Shown here: in pieces, positions 27,881-36,395 of the stretch
Layout of the letters: each line of letters starts with the position of its first letter
Numbering within the stretch: the first letter of the stretch is position 1
Origin: an uncultured Pedobacter sp.
GTDB taxonomy: Bacteria; Bacteroidota; Bacteroidia; Sphingobacteriales; Sphingobacteriaceae
NCBI RefSeq assembly: GCF_946480185.1
Contig: NZ_CAMLIG010000001.1
Span: 62,001-126,000 of the forward strand
Direction of reading: 5' to 3'
DNA length: 64,000 bases
Notes under the pieces: model-generated
The model's input: the letters and a program-made list of their open reading frames with translations, nothing else
Told to the model about the DNA's origin: nothing
Databases searched by the model: none
Translations under genes and position numbers: made by a program

Positions 27881-28477
27881 ATGTTTAACAGAAAAAAGGT
27901 TTCAGAGACAGAAGAACGGAACAAAATGACAGACCACAACGAAGAAACTCGCGACCAAGAGGAAATTAAAGAAGAAATAGAACAAGTTAACGATGCTAGA
28001 GTTAACGAAGCGGAAGAAGCTGAGCTTAGCGAAACAGATAAGTTAAAATCTGAGGTTGCTATGTTAAATGATAAATATGTTCGTTTATACGCAGAATTTG
28101 ACAATTACAAGCGCCGTACAACAAAAGAGCGTATCGAACTCTTACAAACTGCAGGAAAAGATGTAATTGTGTCCTTACTGACGATTTTAGATGATTTTGA
28201 AAGAGCCAGCAAAGCCATGGAAAACACATCAGATATTAAACCGGTAAAAGAAGGTGTTGAATTAGTTTACAATAAATTACAATCCTTGTTAGTGCAAAAA
28301 GGTTTAAAACCGATGGAGTCCATAGGTCAAACTTTTGACGCTGACATACATGAAGCTATCACAAACATCCCAGCTCCTACTCCGGATTTAAAAGGAAAAG
28401 TAGTTGACGAGGTTGAAAAAGGATATACACTTAACGATAAGGTAATTCGCTTTGCGAAGGTAATAGTTGGAGCCTAA
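27881..28477 (+). CDS. grpE: Nucleotide exchange factor GrpE
   Basis: GrpE releases ADP from DnaK in the Hsp70 cycle. The long N-terminal coiled coil and the C-terminal beta domain (DADIHEAI, then GYTLNDKVIRFAKV) are clear, as is YAEFDNYKRRT. I chose ATG 27881 (198 residues); ATG 27926 (MTDHNEE) would also give a complete domain since the N-terminal part is a poorly conserved acidic tail. Followed by dnaJ 97 bases downstream, a standard pairing. Confidence 0.93.
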   Translation: MFNRKKVSETEERNKMTDHNEETRDQEEIKEEIEQVNDARVNEAEEAELSETDKLKSEVAMLNDKYVRLYAEFDNYKRRTTKERIELLQTAGKDVIVSLLTILDDFERASKAMENTSDIKPVKEGVELVYNKLQSLLVQKGLKPMESIGQTFDADIHEAITNIPAPTPDLKGKVVDEVEKGYTLNDKVIRFAKVIVGA

Positions 28478-28483
28478 GGATAA

Positions 28484-28571
28484 TGAAAGAATGATTGAAT
28501 TTTCAATGAATGAATAAATCTGCGTTTGCATTATTCTATCATTCTCTCCTTCTATCATTCAAAATTAAAAA
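28484..28571. repeat. GAATGA/TCATTC-rich extragenic repeat
   Basis: The grpE-dnaJ spacer consists of degenerate GAATGA units on the left and TCATTC/TCTCCTTC units on the right, giving a loose inverted repeat. Similar sequence occurs at 31500-31693. Confidence 0.5.
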
Positions 28572-28574
28572 AAG

Positions 28575-29747
28575 ATGAGTAAAAGAGATTATTACGATAT
28601 ACTTGGTGTTTCAAAAAACGCTCCGGCAGACGAAATTAAGAAAGCCTATCGTAAAATGGCCATTAAATATCATCCAGATAAAAATCCTGGTGATAAAGCT
28701 TCGGAAGACAAATTTAAAGAAGCAGCCGAGGCTTACGAAGTTTTAAGCAACCCAGAGAAAAAACAACGGTATGATCAGTTTGGTCATGCTGGTGCACAAG
28801 GCGGTTTTGGCGGCTACGGTGGTGGCGGATCCATGAATATGGATGACATATTTAGCCAGTTTGGAGATATCTTCGGAGGCGGTGGTGGCAGTCCGTTCGA
28901 TAGTTTTTTTGGAGGCGGTGGTGGCCAATCACGTGGCGGAGGCGGAAGAAGAGTGCAAAAAGGCACCAACCTACGAATTAAAGTAAAACTTACGCTTGAA
29001 GAAATCGCCAACGGCGTTGAAAAAAAGATAAAGGTTAACAAACAAGTGCTTTGTAATACCTGCGACGGAACTGGGGCAAAAGATAAAAGCTCTTTTTCCA
29101 CCTGTAAAACCTGTGGTGGAGCCGGAGCAGTGCGTAGGGTAACCAATACCATTTTAGGTCAAATGCAGACTACCAGCACCTGCCCTACTTGTAACGGTGA
29201 AGGAAGTACCATTACCTCTAAATGTACCGTTTGCCATGGCGAGGGTGTAACGCGAGGAGAAGAAACCATTAGCATCAATATTCCAGCAGGTGTGAGTGAA
29301 GGAATGCAATTGAGCATGAGCGGAAAAGGGAATGCGGCACCAAGAGGCGGCGTTCCGGGAGATTTAATTATTTTAATTGAGGAAACTCCACATGAATTTT
29401 TAAAACGTGAAGGCATTAATGTGATTTACGATTTACACGTAAGTTTTGTAGACGCAACTTTAGGTTCAACTATTGAAGTTCCAACTATCGACGGTAAAGC
29501 TCGAATTAAATTAGATCCAGGCACTCAGGGTGGTAAAATTCTACGTTTAAAAGGAAAAGGTATTCCGGAAGTAAATTCTTACCACAAAGGAGATCAGTTA
29601 ATTCAGGTTAACATCTGGACTCCAAAAATTGTAAGTAACGAAGAGCGTGAAGTTTTAGAAAAATTAAAAGAGTCGCAGAACTTTAAACCGAGTCCGGGCA
29701 AAAACGAAAAAAGTTTTTTTGATAGAATGAAAGAGTATTTTGAATAA
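28575..29747 (+). CDS. dnaJ: Chaperone DnaJ
   Basis: A full-length 390-residue Hsp40. J domain with HPD at 33-35, a Gly/Phe-rich linker with multiple GGGG runs (about 75-125), four CxxCxGxG zinc-finger repeats ([32 protein letters not shown]) and the C-terminal substrate-binding domains. It stimulates DnaK ATPase and delivers clients. Probably co-transcribed with grpE. A strong terminator follows. Confidence 0.97.
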   Translation: MSKRDYYDILGVSKNAPADEIKKAYRKMAIKYHPDKNPGDKASEDKFKEAAEAYEVLSNPEKKQRYDQFGHAGAQGGFGGYGGGGSMNMDDIFSQFGDIFGGGGGSPFDSFFGGGGGQSRGGGGRRVQKGTNLRIKVKLTLEEIANGVEKKIKVNKQVLCNTCDGTGAKDKSSFSTCKTCGGAGAVRRVTNTILGQMQTTSTCPTCNGEGSTITSKCTVCHGEGVTRGEETISINIPAGVSEGMQLSMSGKGNAAPRGGVPGDLIILIEETPHEFLKREGINVIYDLHVSFVDATLGSTIEVPTIDGKARIKLDPGTQGGKILRLKGKGIPEVNSYHKGDQLIQVNIWTPKIVSNEEREVLEKLKESQNFKPSPGKNEKSFFDRMKEYFE

Positions 29748-29761
29748 AAACTCTCAAAAAC

Positions 29762-29797
29762 AAAAAAAGCTGTCACTTTATTGTGGCAGCTTTTTTT
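29762..29797 (+). terminator. Rho-independent terminator after dnaJ
   Basis: AAAAAAAGCTGTCAC / GTGGCAGCTTTTTTT stem with one G-T pair, loop TTTATT, and trailing T residues. Confidence 0.9.
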
Positions 29798-29860
29798 GTT
29801 TTAGGTTGGCAATAATAGACCTACAATCCATTATAGATTACGCAAGTCTATTACATAAAT

Positions 29861-30157
29861 TTACTTTGTAACCGTTGTAGTAGTTGGAGTGTAAATTCCA
29901 AATGTAATACCAGAAATCAAACCATTTACAAATGATTGTCTTGTAAACACGGTATAGTCTGTTGCTCCATCAGCCATAGCTTTTGAATCAGAGACACTAA
30001 CCGGTGCCAAACCGTCGATTAAATAATGGTTCCATTTTGTAACTTTCTGATTTCCTTGAGCTCCTTTTCCTACAACTGAAGTATAGGAATAACAAGAAGT
30101 TAACAATACTGATACAGAAAAGAGCATCAGTGTGATTTTTGTGAAGTTTTTGATCAT
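29861..30157 (-). CDS. Bor-family-like lipoprotein
   Basis: A 98-residue lipoprotein precursor. The signal ends in LLTSC (Cys22). The mature part has WNHYLIDGL and the C-terminal FVNGLISGITFGIYTP, which resembles the end of lambda Bor/Iss proteins (TFGIYTP). Bor and Iss are outer-membrane lipoproteins linked to serum resistance in E. coli; here only the fold family is suggested. I choose ATG 30157 because 40 upstream in-frame residues are AT-rich and would bury the lipobox. Promoter not resolved. Confidence 0.72.
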   Translation of the reverse strand: MIKNFTKITLMLFSVSVLLTSCYSYTSVVGKGAQGNQKVTKWNHYLIDGLAPVSVSDSKAMADGATDYTVFTRQSFVNGLISGITFGIYTPTTTTVTK

Positions 30158-30286
30158 TGTTTTTATAAAGTTTGTGAAAAAAATTATAATAATATATTTG
30201 AAAAAAATTATCATAAAGTATATTTTATTTTCAAATAAACTCTTAAAGACATGATAAAAGCTACTTACATTAACCAAAGAATAATT

Positions 30287-31498
30287 TTAAGCTAAAAATA
30301 TTCCGGCCAATACTCCTACTAAAATAATATAAGGTGTTTTTATATTCGTGAATTTTAGGGTGAGAAATGTTGCTATTATAATACTAATATTCATATAATT
30401 TAACCCAACAGGCTTTATCAGCAGTATAAACGCGGCACACATAAACCCAACAGCAACAGCATTGATTCCGTTTAAGGAGCGTTTTATGCTGGTGATTTTC
30501 TTTAAATCTTCCCAAAACGGAACAATAAAAAGAATCAGAATCAAACCGGGAGAATTTATACCTATCACTGCTATTACGCTGCCCAAAATCTGTCCGCCAA
30601 CTCCGTAACCTCTATTGCCTAAAGACATTGCGCCAACAAAAGACGTGAAAGAAAACGTAGGACCAGGAATCACCTGTTGCAAGGCATAACCCGACAGAAA
30701 CTCGGGACCGGTTAAATAATGTTTCACCTCCACAAATTCGGTGAACATTAATGGCACTAAAACCTGTCCGCCACCAAAAATAATAATCCCGTTACGGTAA
30801 AAATTTTCAAAAAGCCTAATGGGCAAGCTAAAAGGCGAAGTGCGGTTAATTACAGCTCCCAAAGTTCCAAAAAGCAACAGTACGCCAATAAAATATGCTA
30901 CCTTTTTGGTGTTGATATTGGCAAAAAGTTTCACTCTAATCTGGTCTTCATCATGTTGTGCTTCAGTAGCAGAACTGATAATCCCACCCAGCAATATCAG
31001 TATCGGAAAAACGTAAGGACTACGTAAAATCAAACTCGCTGCCGCAGCACTTGCTGCCAAAATGATATTGATATCTGTTTTTAAAGCAATCCTCCCAAAG
31101 GAATAAGTAGCATAAGCCACAATTCCTAAAGCTATAGGCTGAATAAAAGTTAACACCTTAGAAAAACTCGCGTTTAAAGAAAACGTTTGTAAATTAATGG
31201 CAATAAAGCACATCACGGCCGCAGCCGGAACAGCCCATATCAAAAATGTGATGATTGCTAAAGAAAGTCCGCCCACTTTATAGGCTACGCCTACAACGGT
31301 TTGCGTAGAAGACGGACCAGGCAAAATCTGAGTTAGGGAATAAAGCTCCATCAATTCCTCTTCGGTCAAATAATTTCTCTTCTTCACAAAATCATTCAGC
31401 AAAATTGCCAAATGCGCTTGCGGCCCACCAAAAGAAGTCAGCATGAACGCCAAAACGTCTCTTAAAAAAATAAGCTTTCGAAACCTCTTTCCTTTCAT
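30287..31498 (-). CDS. chrA: Chromate transporter-family protein ChrA
   Basis: A 403-residue two-domain (long-chain) CHR protein with about ten membrane helices. Each half shows the CHR signature: SFGGPQAHLAIL (22-33) and LPGPSSTQTVVG in the first, FGGGQVLVPLM and VIPGPTFSFTSFVGAM in the second. ChrA exports chromate, although many chromosomal homologues have other or unknown anion substrates. No chrB-like regulator is nearby. The upstream spacer is repeat-rich. Confidence 0.88.
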   Translation of the reverse strand: MKGKRFRKLIFLRDVLAFMLTSFGGPQAHLAILLNDFVKKRNYLTEEELMELYSLTQILPGPSSTQTVVGVAYKVGGLSLAIITFLIWAVPAAAVMCFIAINLQTFSLNASFSKVLTFIQPIALGIVAYATYSFGRIALKTDINIILAASAAAASLILRSPYVFPILILLGGIISSATEAQHDEDQIRVKLFANINTKKVAYFIGVLLLFGTLGAVINRTSPFSLPIRLFENFYRNGIIIFGGGQVLVPLMFTEFVEVKHYLTGPEFLSGYALQQVIPGPTFSFTSFVGAMSLGNRGYGVGGQILGSVIAVIGINSPGLILILFIVPFWEDLKKITSIKRSLNGINAVAVGFMCAAFILLIKPVGLNYMNISIIIATFLTLKFTNIKTPYIILVGVLAGIFLA

Positions 31499-31499
31499 T

Positions 31500-31692
31500 T
31501 TATAATTTTGAATGAGTGAATTTTGAATGACAGAATAACATTTTAATGAGGGAACGATAAAATTTTGAATGAATTACTAGTTTGTGGAAATTGATTTATA
31601 ACTATTTATTGTGTCATTTTCTCCTTCAATCATTATTCTATTCAACCATATAAGCATTCAATCATTCTCTCCTTCAATCCTTCTATCATTAA
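31500..31692. repeat. GAATGA/TCATTC-rich extragenic inverted repeat array
   Basis: The left half repeats AATTTTGAATGA-like units three times; the right half has complementary TCATTC, TCTCCTTCAATC and ATTCAATCATTC units. It can fold into a long imperfect stem between the divergent-looking chrA start and the TPR gene end. Related to 28484-28571. Confidence 0.5.
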
Positions 31693-32022
31693 TCACTCCT
31701 CCATTTCATCCCGCAAGCTATTATAAGCACCCAATAATTCGTTTAAAGCATGTTGGTCTTTTATTCGCTTGCCAACCTCAATACCTTGCTCATACACCTT
31801 CAAAGCGTCATCTTGTTGTCCTAATTGCTCGTATAATTTCCCTAAATGATAATAAGTTCCAATATAATCTGTATGTTTAGCTACCAAGTCTAAGTAAAAC
31901 CGGAGGGCTTCTTCGGTGTTATTTAACCTAAGATATTCAGTAGCAAGCGCATATTTTAAAAACGGGTCATTGGGTTCATTTTTAAAAAATTCAAGTAAGC
32001 GTTCTAATCTGTCTATCGTCAT
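31693..32022 (-). CDS. Small tetratricopeptide-repeat protein
   Basis: A 109-residue all-helical protein with two to three TPR units: DPFLKYALATEYLRLNNTEEA (19-38 core), GTYYHLGKLYEQLGQQDDAL, and a capping helix. No signal or membrane segment, so it is cytoplasmic. TPRs mediate protein-protein contact; the partner is unknown. Divergent from etfB with 45 bases between the start codons. Confidence 0.82.
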   Translation of the reverse strand: MTIDRLERLLEFFKNEPNDPFLKYALATEYLRLNNTEEALRFYLDLVAKHTDYIGTYYHLGKLYEQLGQQDDALKVYEQGIEVGKRIKDQHALNELLGAYNSLRDEMEE

Positions 32023-32044
32023 TTAAATTTATGTTTTAAAAAAT

Positions 32045-32052
32045 TAAATTTG
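32045..32052 (+). promoter_or_regulatory. Bacteroidota -7-like box before etfB
   Basis: TAAATTTG matches TAnnTTTG, 15 bases before the etfB ATG at 32068. Confidence 0.4.
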
Positions 32053-32067
32053 TAAAAAAGCAATAAT

Positions 32068-32805
32068 ATGAAAATTTTAGTTTGTATTAGTAACGTACCC
32101 GATACGACCACAAAAATAACTTTTACCAATGATAATTCTGCTTTTAATGAAGCCGGAGTACAGTTCGTTTTAAACCCTTATGATGAGATTGCACTTTCCA
32201 AAGCAATTGAATTAACAGAGAACGGAAGCGGAACAGTAACCGTAATTAACGTTGGCGAGGCAAGTACAGAACCCACCATTAGAAAAGCATTAGCCATTGG
32301 CGCAACTGATGCGGTAAGGATAAACTCTAAAGCTACTGATGCTTATTTTGTGGCTAAACAAATTGCCAACTACGCTAAGGATCAGTTTTTTGATTTAATT
32401 TTAGCAGGACGCGAATCCATTGATTATAATGGTGCAAAAGTAGCGGCAATGTTGGGCGAATTATTGGATATTCCTTCGGTTTCTATCATCAAAAAGCTGG
32501 ATGTGGACGGCGATAAAGCTACCGTAGAACGGGAAATTGAAGGTGGTAAAGAAATTATAACAATTCCTTTTCCGTTTGTAGCAGGTACAGCCGAAGGTGT
32601 TGCAGAATGGAAAATCCCGAATATGAGAGGAATTATGAGTGCTCGTACCAAACCTTTAACTGTTTTGGAAGCTATTGAAGTACCCTCACTTTCAAAAATC
32701 GTAAAGTTTGAAACGCCAGCTCCTCGTGGAACGGTTAAATTGGTTGATGCCGCAGAACCAGAAAAACTGATTGAACTTTTACATAGTGAGGCAAAGGTGA
32801 TTTAG
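32068..32805 (+). CDS. etfB: Electron transfer flavoprotein beta subunit
   Basis: A 245-residue FixA/EtfB protein with the opening MKILVCISNVPDT, the conserved LNPYDEIALSKAIEL segment, and AGRESIDYNGAKVAAMLGE (112 onward) of the AMP-binding family. ETF takes electrons from acyl-CoA and other dehydrogenases and passes them to ETF-quinone oxidoreductase. It pairs with etfA downstream, separated by a palindromic repeat. No acyl-CoA dehydrogenase is next to it. Confidence 0.95.
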   Translation: MKILVCISNVPDTTTKITFTNDNSAFNEAGVQFVLNPYDEIALSKAIELTENGSGTVTVINVGEASTEPTIRKALAIGATDAVRINSKATDAYFVAKQIANYAKDQFFDLILAGRESIDYNGAKVAAMLGELLDIPSVSIIKKLDVDGDKATVEREIEGGKEIITIPFPFVAGTAEGVAEWKIPNMRGIMSARTKPLTVLEAIEVPSLSKIVKFETPAPRGTVKLVDAAEPEKLIELLHSEAKVI

Positions 32806-32807
32806 TC

Positions 32808-32825
32808 CCGATAGCTATCGGGATA
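32808..32825. repeat. Perfect 18-base palindrome in the etfB-etfA spacer
   Basis: TCCCGATAG followed by CTATCGGGA, starting two bases after the etfB stop codon. It could attenuate read-through or protect the etfB message end. Confidence 0.6.
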
Positions 32826-32832
32826 AGAGGTG

Positions 32833-32930
32833 CGTCATGTTGAACGGTAGTGAAACATCTCACACGCAGGTAAAATACCATGTGCAGAATTTACTTGTGA
32901 GTTTTCTAGTACCTCGAAATGACGTGACGG
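32833..32930. repeat. CGTCATG-type palindromic repeat, copy A
   Basis: Starts CGTCATGTTGAACGGTAGTGAAACATCTCAC and ends with TTGTGAG...TCGAAATGACG, an imperfect inverted repeat about 98 bases long. Related copies lie at 34190-34283 and 50353-50449. Confidence 0.7.
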
Positions 32931-32990
32931 GAAAAGAAAAAACAATTTAAAAACCAGATAACCTAAAACGTTATCCATAAAATGTAAAAT

Positions 32991-33968
32991 ATGTCTGTTT
33001 TAGTATATGTAGAAAATGCCGACGGCAAATTCAAAAAATCAATATTCGAAGCGGTTTCTTACGCAAAAGCAATCGCCAATCAATTAAACACCAGTCTAAC
33101 CGCTATCTCTATCGGTGATGTAGCATCAAGCGAATTAGAAAATTTAGGCAAATACGGTGCAAGCAAAGTTTTAAACGTTAATAACGATAAATTAAAATCG
33201 TTTATCAACCAAGCTTATGCATCTGTAATTGCGGAAGCCGCAAAGAAAGAAGGTGCAAATATAGTGGTACTTTCCAATTCTTTTTCTGGCAAAGGTTTGG
33301 CGCCACGTGTAGGCGTTAAGTTAGAAGCCGCAGTAATTAGCGGAGCTATTGAACTACCAAATACAGATGGTGGTAACTTTACCGTTAAACGCAGCGCTTT
33401 TTCAAGCAAAGCTTTTGCAACAGTAGAAGTTATGGCAACAATCAAAGTGATTTCTTTAACGCCTAACAGCTATAAGGTTGTGGAAGATGGCGGAAGCGCA
33501 AGCGTAGAGGTTTTTACTTCAGAAAATAAAGATTCTGATTTTAAAACCATCATCAAAGAAATTGTAAGAGCAACAGATAAAGTTTCTTTACCCGATGCGG
33601 AATTGGTAGTAAGCGCCGGACGTGGTTTAAAAGGTCCTGAAAATTGGGGAATGATTGAAGAATTGGCTAATTTATTAGGTGCCGCAACGGCTTGTTCAAA
33701 ACCCGTTTCAGATGCAGATTGGCGCCCGCACAGCGAACACGTTGGACAAACCGGAATTGCCATTTCGCCAAACTTATATATTGCTATCGGTATTTCTGGT
33801 GCTATCCAGCATTTGGCTGGCGTTTCCTCCTCAAAAGTAATTGTAGTTATCAATAAAGACCCTGAAGCGCCTTTCTTTAAAGTTGCAGATTATGGAATTG
33901 TTGGCGATGCTTTTGAAGTTGTACCTAAATTAATAGAAGCAGTAAAATCTTTAAAAGCAAATTCTTAA
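32991..33968 (+). CDS. etfA: Electron transfer flavoprotein alpha subunit
   Basis: A 325-residue FixB/EtfA protein. The C-terminal FAD domain is unmistakable: VSAGRGLKGPENW, DWRPHSEHVGQTGIAISP, and YIAIGISGAIQHLAG. It binds FAD and forms the heterodimer with EtfB. The gene follows etfB after 185 bases that hold an 18-base palindrome and a CGTCATG repeat; most ETF operons are tighter, so the repeat looks inserted. A hairpin terminator follows. Confidence 0.95.
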   Translation: MSVLVYVENADGKFKKSIFEAVSYAKAIANQLNTSLTAISIGDVASSELENLGKYGASKVLNVNNDKLKSFINQAYASVIAEAAKKEGANIVVLSNSFSGKGLAPRVGVKLEAAVISGAIELPNTDGGNFTVKRSAFSSKAFATVEVMATIKVISLTPNSYKVVEDGGSASVEVFTSENKDSDFKTIIKEIVRATDKVSLPDAELVVSAGRGLKGPENWGMIEELANLLGAATACSKPVSDADWRPHSEHVGQTGIAISPNLYIAIGISGAIQHLAGVSSSKVIVVINKDPEAPFFKVADYGIVGDAFEVVPKLIEAVKSLKANS

Positions 33969-33989
33969 ATTTGCGATAAAATAAAAAGA

Positions 33990-34032
33990 AATACATTTTG
34001 GCTTTAAATTTGTCAAAATGTATTTTGTTTTT
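33990..34032 (+). terminator. Terminator after etfA
   Basis: Eleven-base perfect stem AATACATTTTG / CAAAATGTATT with a 13-base loop, followed by TTGTTTTT. Confidence 0.75.
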
Positions 34033-34189
34033 AAGCGTGTTTTTCGTGAAGGGATTGAAGCGGTATCTTTTTTTTCGCCCTTTGACTCCGTTCAGGTTGA
34101 CAAAAAAAGATTTACCCGTCTGCTGACGGACCGACCCGAATTTTTCATGAGGGACACGCCTAAATGCTTGTCAATCATAATAACAACTT
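34033..34189. repeat. Gene-free, repeat-like spacer downstream of etfA
   Basis: Together with the etfA terminator and repeat copy B it makes up the 357-base space before the nuclease gene. AAGCGTGTTTTTCGTGAA near 34033 pairs imperfectly with TTTTTCATGAGGGACACGCCT near 34141, and a CCGTCTGCTGACGG-like small palindrome lies between. A 60-codon open frame here is not protein-like. This resembles dispersed Bacteroidota intergenic repeats. Confidence 0.45.
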
Positions 34190-34283
34190 CGTCATGTTGA
34201 GGAACGAAACATCTCACTTAAAAAGTTGCCACATAAAATTGATTACCTATTTGTGAGATGTTTCACTATCGTTCAACATGACG
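34190..34283. repeat. CGTCATG-type palindromic repeat, copy B
   Basis: The clearest copy: CGTCATGTTGAGGAACGAAACATCTCAC on the left is complementary, with few mismatches, to GTGAGATGTTTCACTATCGTTCAACATGACG on the right, giving a stem of almost 30 base pairs. Confidence 0.78.
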
Positions 34284-34325
34284 AACTAATAAAAACGTCT
34301 TTTAATTTAGGAATTTAACCAAAGG

Positions 34326-34922
34326 ATGAAGAAATTAAAATTAGACATCATAGGCTTATCATACAGCCAAACACAATCTGGAGCGTACGCTTTGGTTTTA
34401 GGAGAAGTGAACGGACGAAGAAGATTGCCTATTATTATTGGTGGATTTGAAGCGCAGGCCATTGCTATTGAGATTGAAAAGATGACCCCAAGCAGACCCT
34501 TAACGCATGATTTATTCAAATCATTTGCCGATGCTTACCACATCAACGTTCAGGAAGTTATTATTTACAATTTGGTTGAAGGTGTGTTTTTTAGCAAGCT
34601 GATTTGTAACGATGGCAAAAAAAACATCGAAATTGATGCCCGTTCATCTGATGCAATTGCACTCGCCGTACGTTTTGGTTGCCCCATTTATACCTACGAA
34701 TTTATTTTAGCCTCTGCCGGAATTGTGATTGAAGGAACCGATTTTGTTTTCTTGGATAATATTGAACCCACCAAAACGGATCAGCCAAAGACACAAGCAA
34801 ATGATTTTAATACTTATTCTGATGAGGAATTACATAAGCAGTTAAAAGAAGCACTCGCTGACGAAGCTTATGAAAAGGCCGCTAAAATCAGAGATGAGAT
34901 AACCAAACGCCAAGCAAATTAA
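34326..34922 (+). CDS. Bifunctional nuclease (DUF151) domain protein with UVR motif
   Basis: A 198-residue protein. Residues 1-130 are the BFN/DUF151 domain (LPIIIGGFEAQAIAIE, TPSRPLTHDL, DARSSDAIALAVRFGCPIY). A linker follows, then a C-terminal UvrB/UvrC motif (about 165-195: YSDEELHKQLKEALADEAYE, KAAKIRDEI). BFN proteins in other organisms have RNase/DNase activity and the UVR motif binds protein partners in repair; function in Bacteroidota is not defined. Single gene, preceded by repeats. Confidence 0.88.
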   Translation: MKKLKLDIIGLSYSQTQSGAYALVLGEVNGRRRLPIIIGGFEAQAIAIEIEKMTPSRPLTHDLFKSFADAYHINVQEVIIYNLVEGVFFSKLICNDGKKNIEIDARSSDAIALAVRFGCPIYTYEFILASAGIVIEGTDFVFLDNIEPTKTDQPKTQANDFNTYSDEELHKQLKEALADEAYEKAAKIRDEITKRQAN

Positions 34923-35080
34923 GCCTTATAGCAGGTAGTTGTGAGACATATAAAACTGACAAGGCATTCCCTTCTTGTAAATAGGTTGTTGCAAATTACC
35001 AACCCTCATTTTTAGATTAGATTTATTGTTGAGAATACATATATTAGGCTTCTAATTTTTTAATTTTCAGCACTAATTTT

Positions 35081-36322
35081 ATGAGTATTAAGGTACGTCT
35101 AATTGTCATGAACTTCCTCCAGTTTTTTGTTTGGGGAGCATGGCTAATCTCTTTAGGTGGTTATATGATTGTAACCTTAAAATTCACCGGTGTGGAAGTG
35201 GGCAGTATTTTCTCGACCATGGGAATTGCTTCTTTGTTTATGCCTGCAATTATGGGGATCATCTCCGATAGGTTTTACAACGCAGAAAAAGTTTTAGGAC
35301 TTTGCCATATTTTTGGAGCTTTACTACTTTTACTGGCTTCAAGAATAACAGATTATCCAACGCTTTATATCATTATGCTGTTCAACTCTATGTTGTACAT
35401 GCCTACTATCGCCTTGTCTAATACCGTATCATACAACGCATTAGAGAAAAACGGACTAAATATTATTAAGTCCTTCCCTCCTATTAGAGTTTGGGGAACA
35501 ATAGGTTTTATCGTGGCTATGTGGATTGTGGATTTTTTAGGATGGACAAAAAGCGCCAACCAGCTTTACGTTGCCGGTACTGCGGGTTTATTGTTGGGCT
35601 TATATTCTTTTACGATGCCTAAACGACCGCCATTGAAAATACGCGATGCCAGAACTTTAGCCAATAGTATTGGATTAGATGCCTTTGTGCTTTTCCGCAA
35701 TAAAAAGATGGCTATATTTTTTACATTCTCCATGTTTTTAGGTGCGGCTTTGCAGATCACCAATTTGTTTGGAGGTTCTTTTTTAGATGATTTTAAAACG
35801 ATTTATCCAGATTCTTTTGGTGTAAAACATCCAAATCTTTTACTCTCCATCTCCCAAATTTCAGAAACTTTATTTATTTTAACTATCCCGTTTTTCTTGC
35901 AGAAATTTGGGATTAAAAAAGTAATGCTTTTCAGTATTATTGCTTGGGTTTTCCGTTTCGGTTTGTTTGGAATTGGTAACCCCGGCGACGGTTTATTCCT
36001 TTTGGTACTTTCCATGATTATTTACGGAATGGCTTTCGATTTCTTCAATATTTCCGGTTCCTTGTTTGTGGAGCGTGAATCTGACCCTGCAATTAGGGCG
36101 AGTGCGCAAGGCTTATTTATGATTATGACCAACGGCTTAGGTGCTTTTTTTGGAGGAATTTTAAGCGGTTGGGTGGTTGACCATTTCACCATTGACGGGA
36201 TTAGAAACTGGCAAAGCATCTGGTTTTCTTTTGCAGGTTACGCTTTAGTTTTAGCAATTGTATTCCCGCTCATTTTTAAATATAAACATGTTAAGGAAGA
36301 TTTGTTGGGAGTAAGGCATTGA
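35081..36322 (+). CDS. NupG-type nucleoside permease (MFS)
   Basis: A 413-residue major facilitator with about 12 membrane helices. The start (MNFLQFFVWGAWLISLGGYM from residue 10) and the GSFLDDF and SGSLFVEREsd segments fit the nucleoside:H+ symporter family of NupG/XapB. It should import nucleosides across the inner membrane. Single gene, with an intergenic space of 158 bases before it and the cassette-like region after it. Confidence 0.85.
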   Translation: MSIKVRLIVMNFLQFFVWGAWLISLGGYMIVTLKFTGVEVGSIFSTMGIASLFMPAIMGIISDRFYNAEKVLGLCHIFGALLLLLASRITDYPTLYIIMLFNSMLYMPTIALSNTVSYNALEKNGLNIIKSFPPIRVWGTIGFIVAMWIVDFLGWTKSANQLYVAGTAGLLLGLYSFTMPKRPPLKIRDARTLANSIGLDAFVLFRNKKMAIFFTFSMFLGAALQITNLFGGSFLDDFKTIYPDSFGVKHPNLLLSISQISETLFILTIPFFLQKFGIKKVMLFSIIAWVFRFGLFGIGNPGDGLFLLVLSMIIYGMAFDFFNISGSLFVERESDPAIRASAQGLFMIMTNGLGAFFGGILSGWVVDHFTIDGIRNWQSIWFSFAGYALVLAIVFPLIFKYKHVKEDLLGVRH

Positions 36323-36362
36323 AATTTTTGTGTGGGGTGGATAGAACTACGCATATATACAA

Positions 36363-36373
36363 GTTAGCGGTAA
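36363..36373 (+). repeat. Isolated right-end sequence of the cassette repeat
   Basis: GTTAGCGGTAA, identical to the last 11 bases of repeat DR1 (37968-37978). It sits 22 bases before the caspase ATG and would mark the left boundary of the first cassette-like unit. A CTAAC follows six bases later. Confidence 0.5.
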
Positions 36374-36395
36374 TACTAACATAACAAATTAGGAT

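Noticed and set aside
34018..34200. 60-codon plus-strand frame after etfA
   Set aside because: It begins inside the etfA terminator and ends in repeat copy B; composition is not protein-like.
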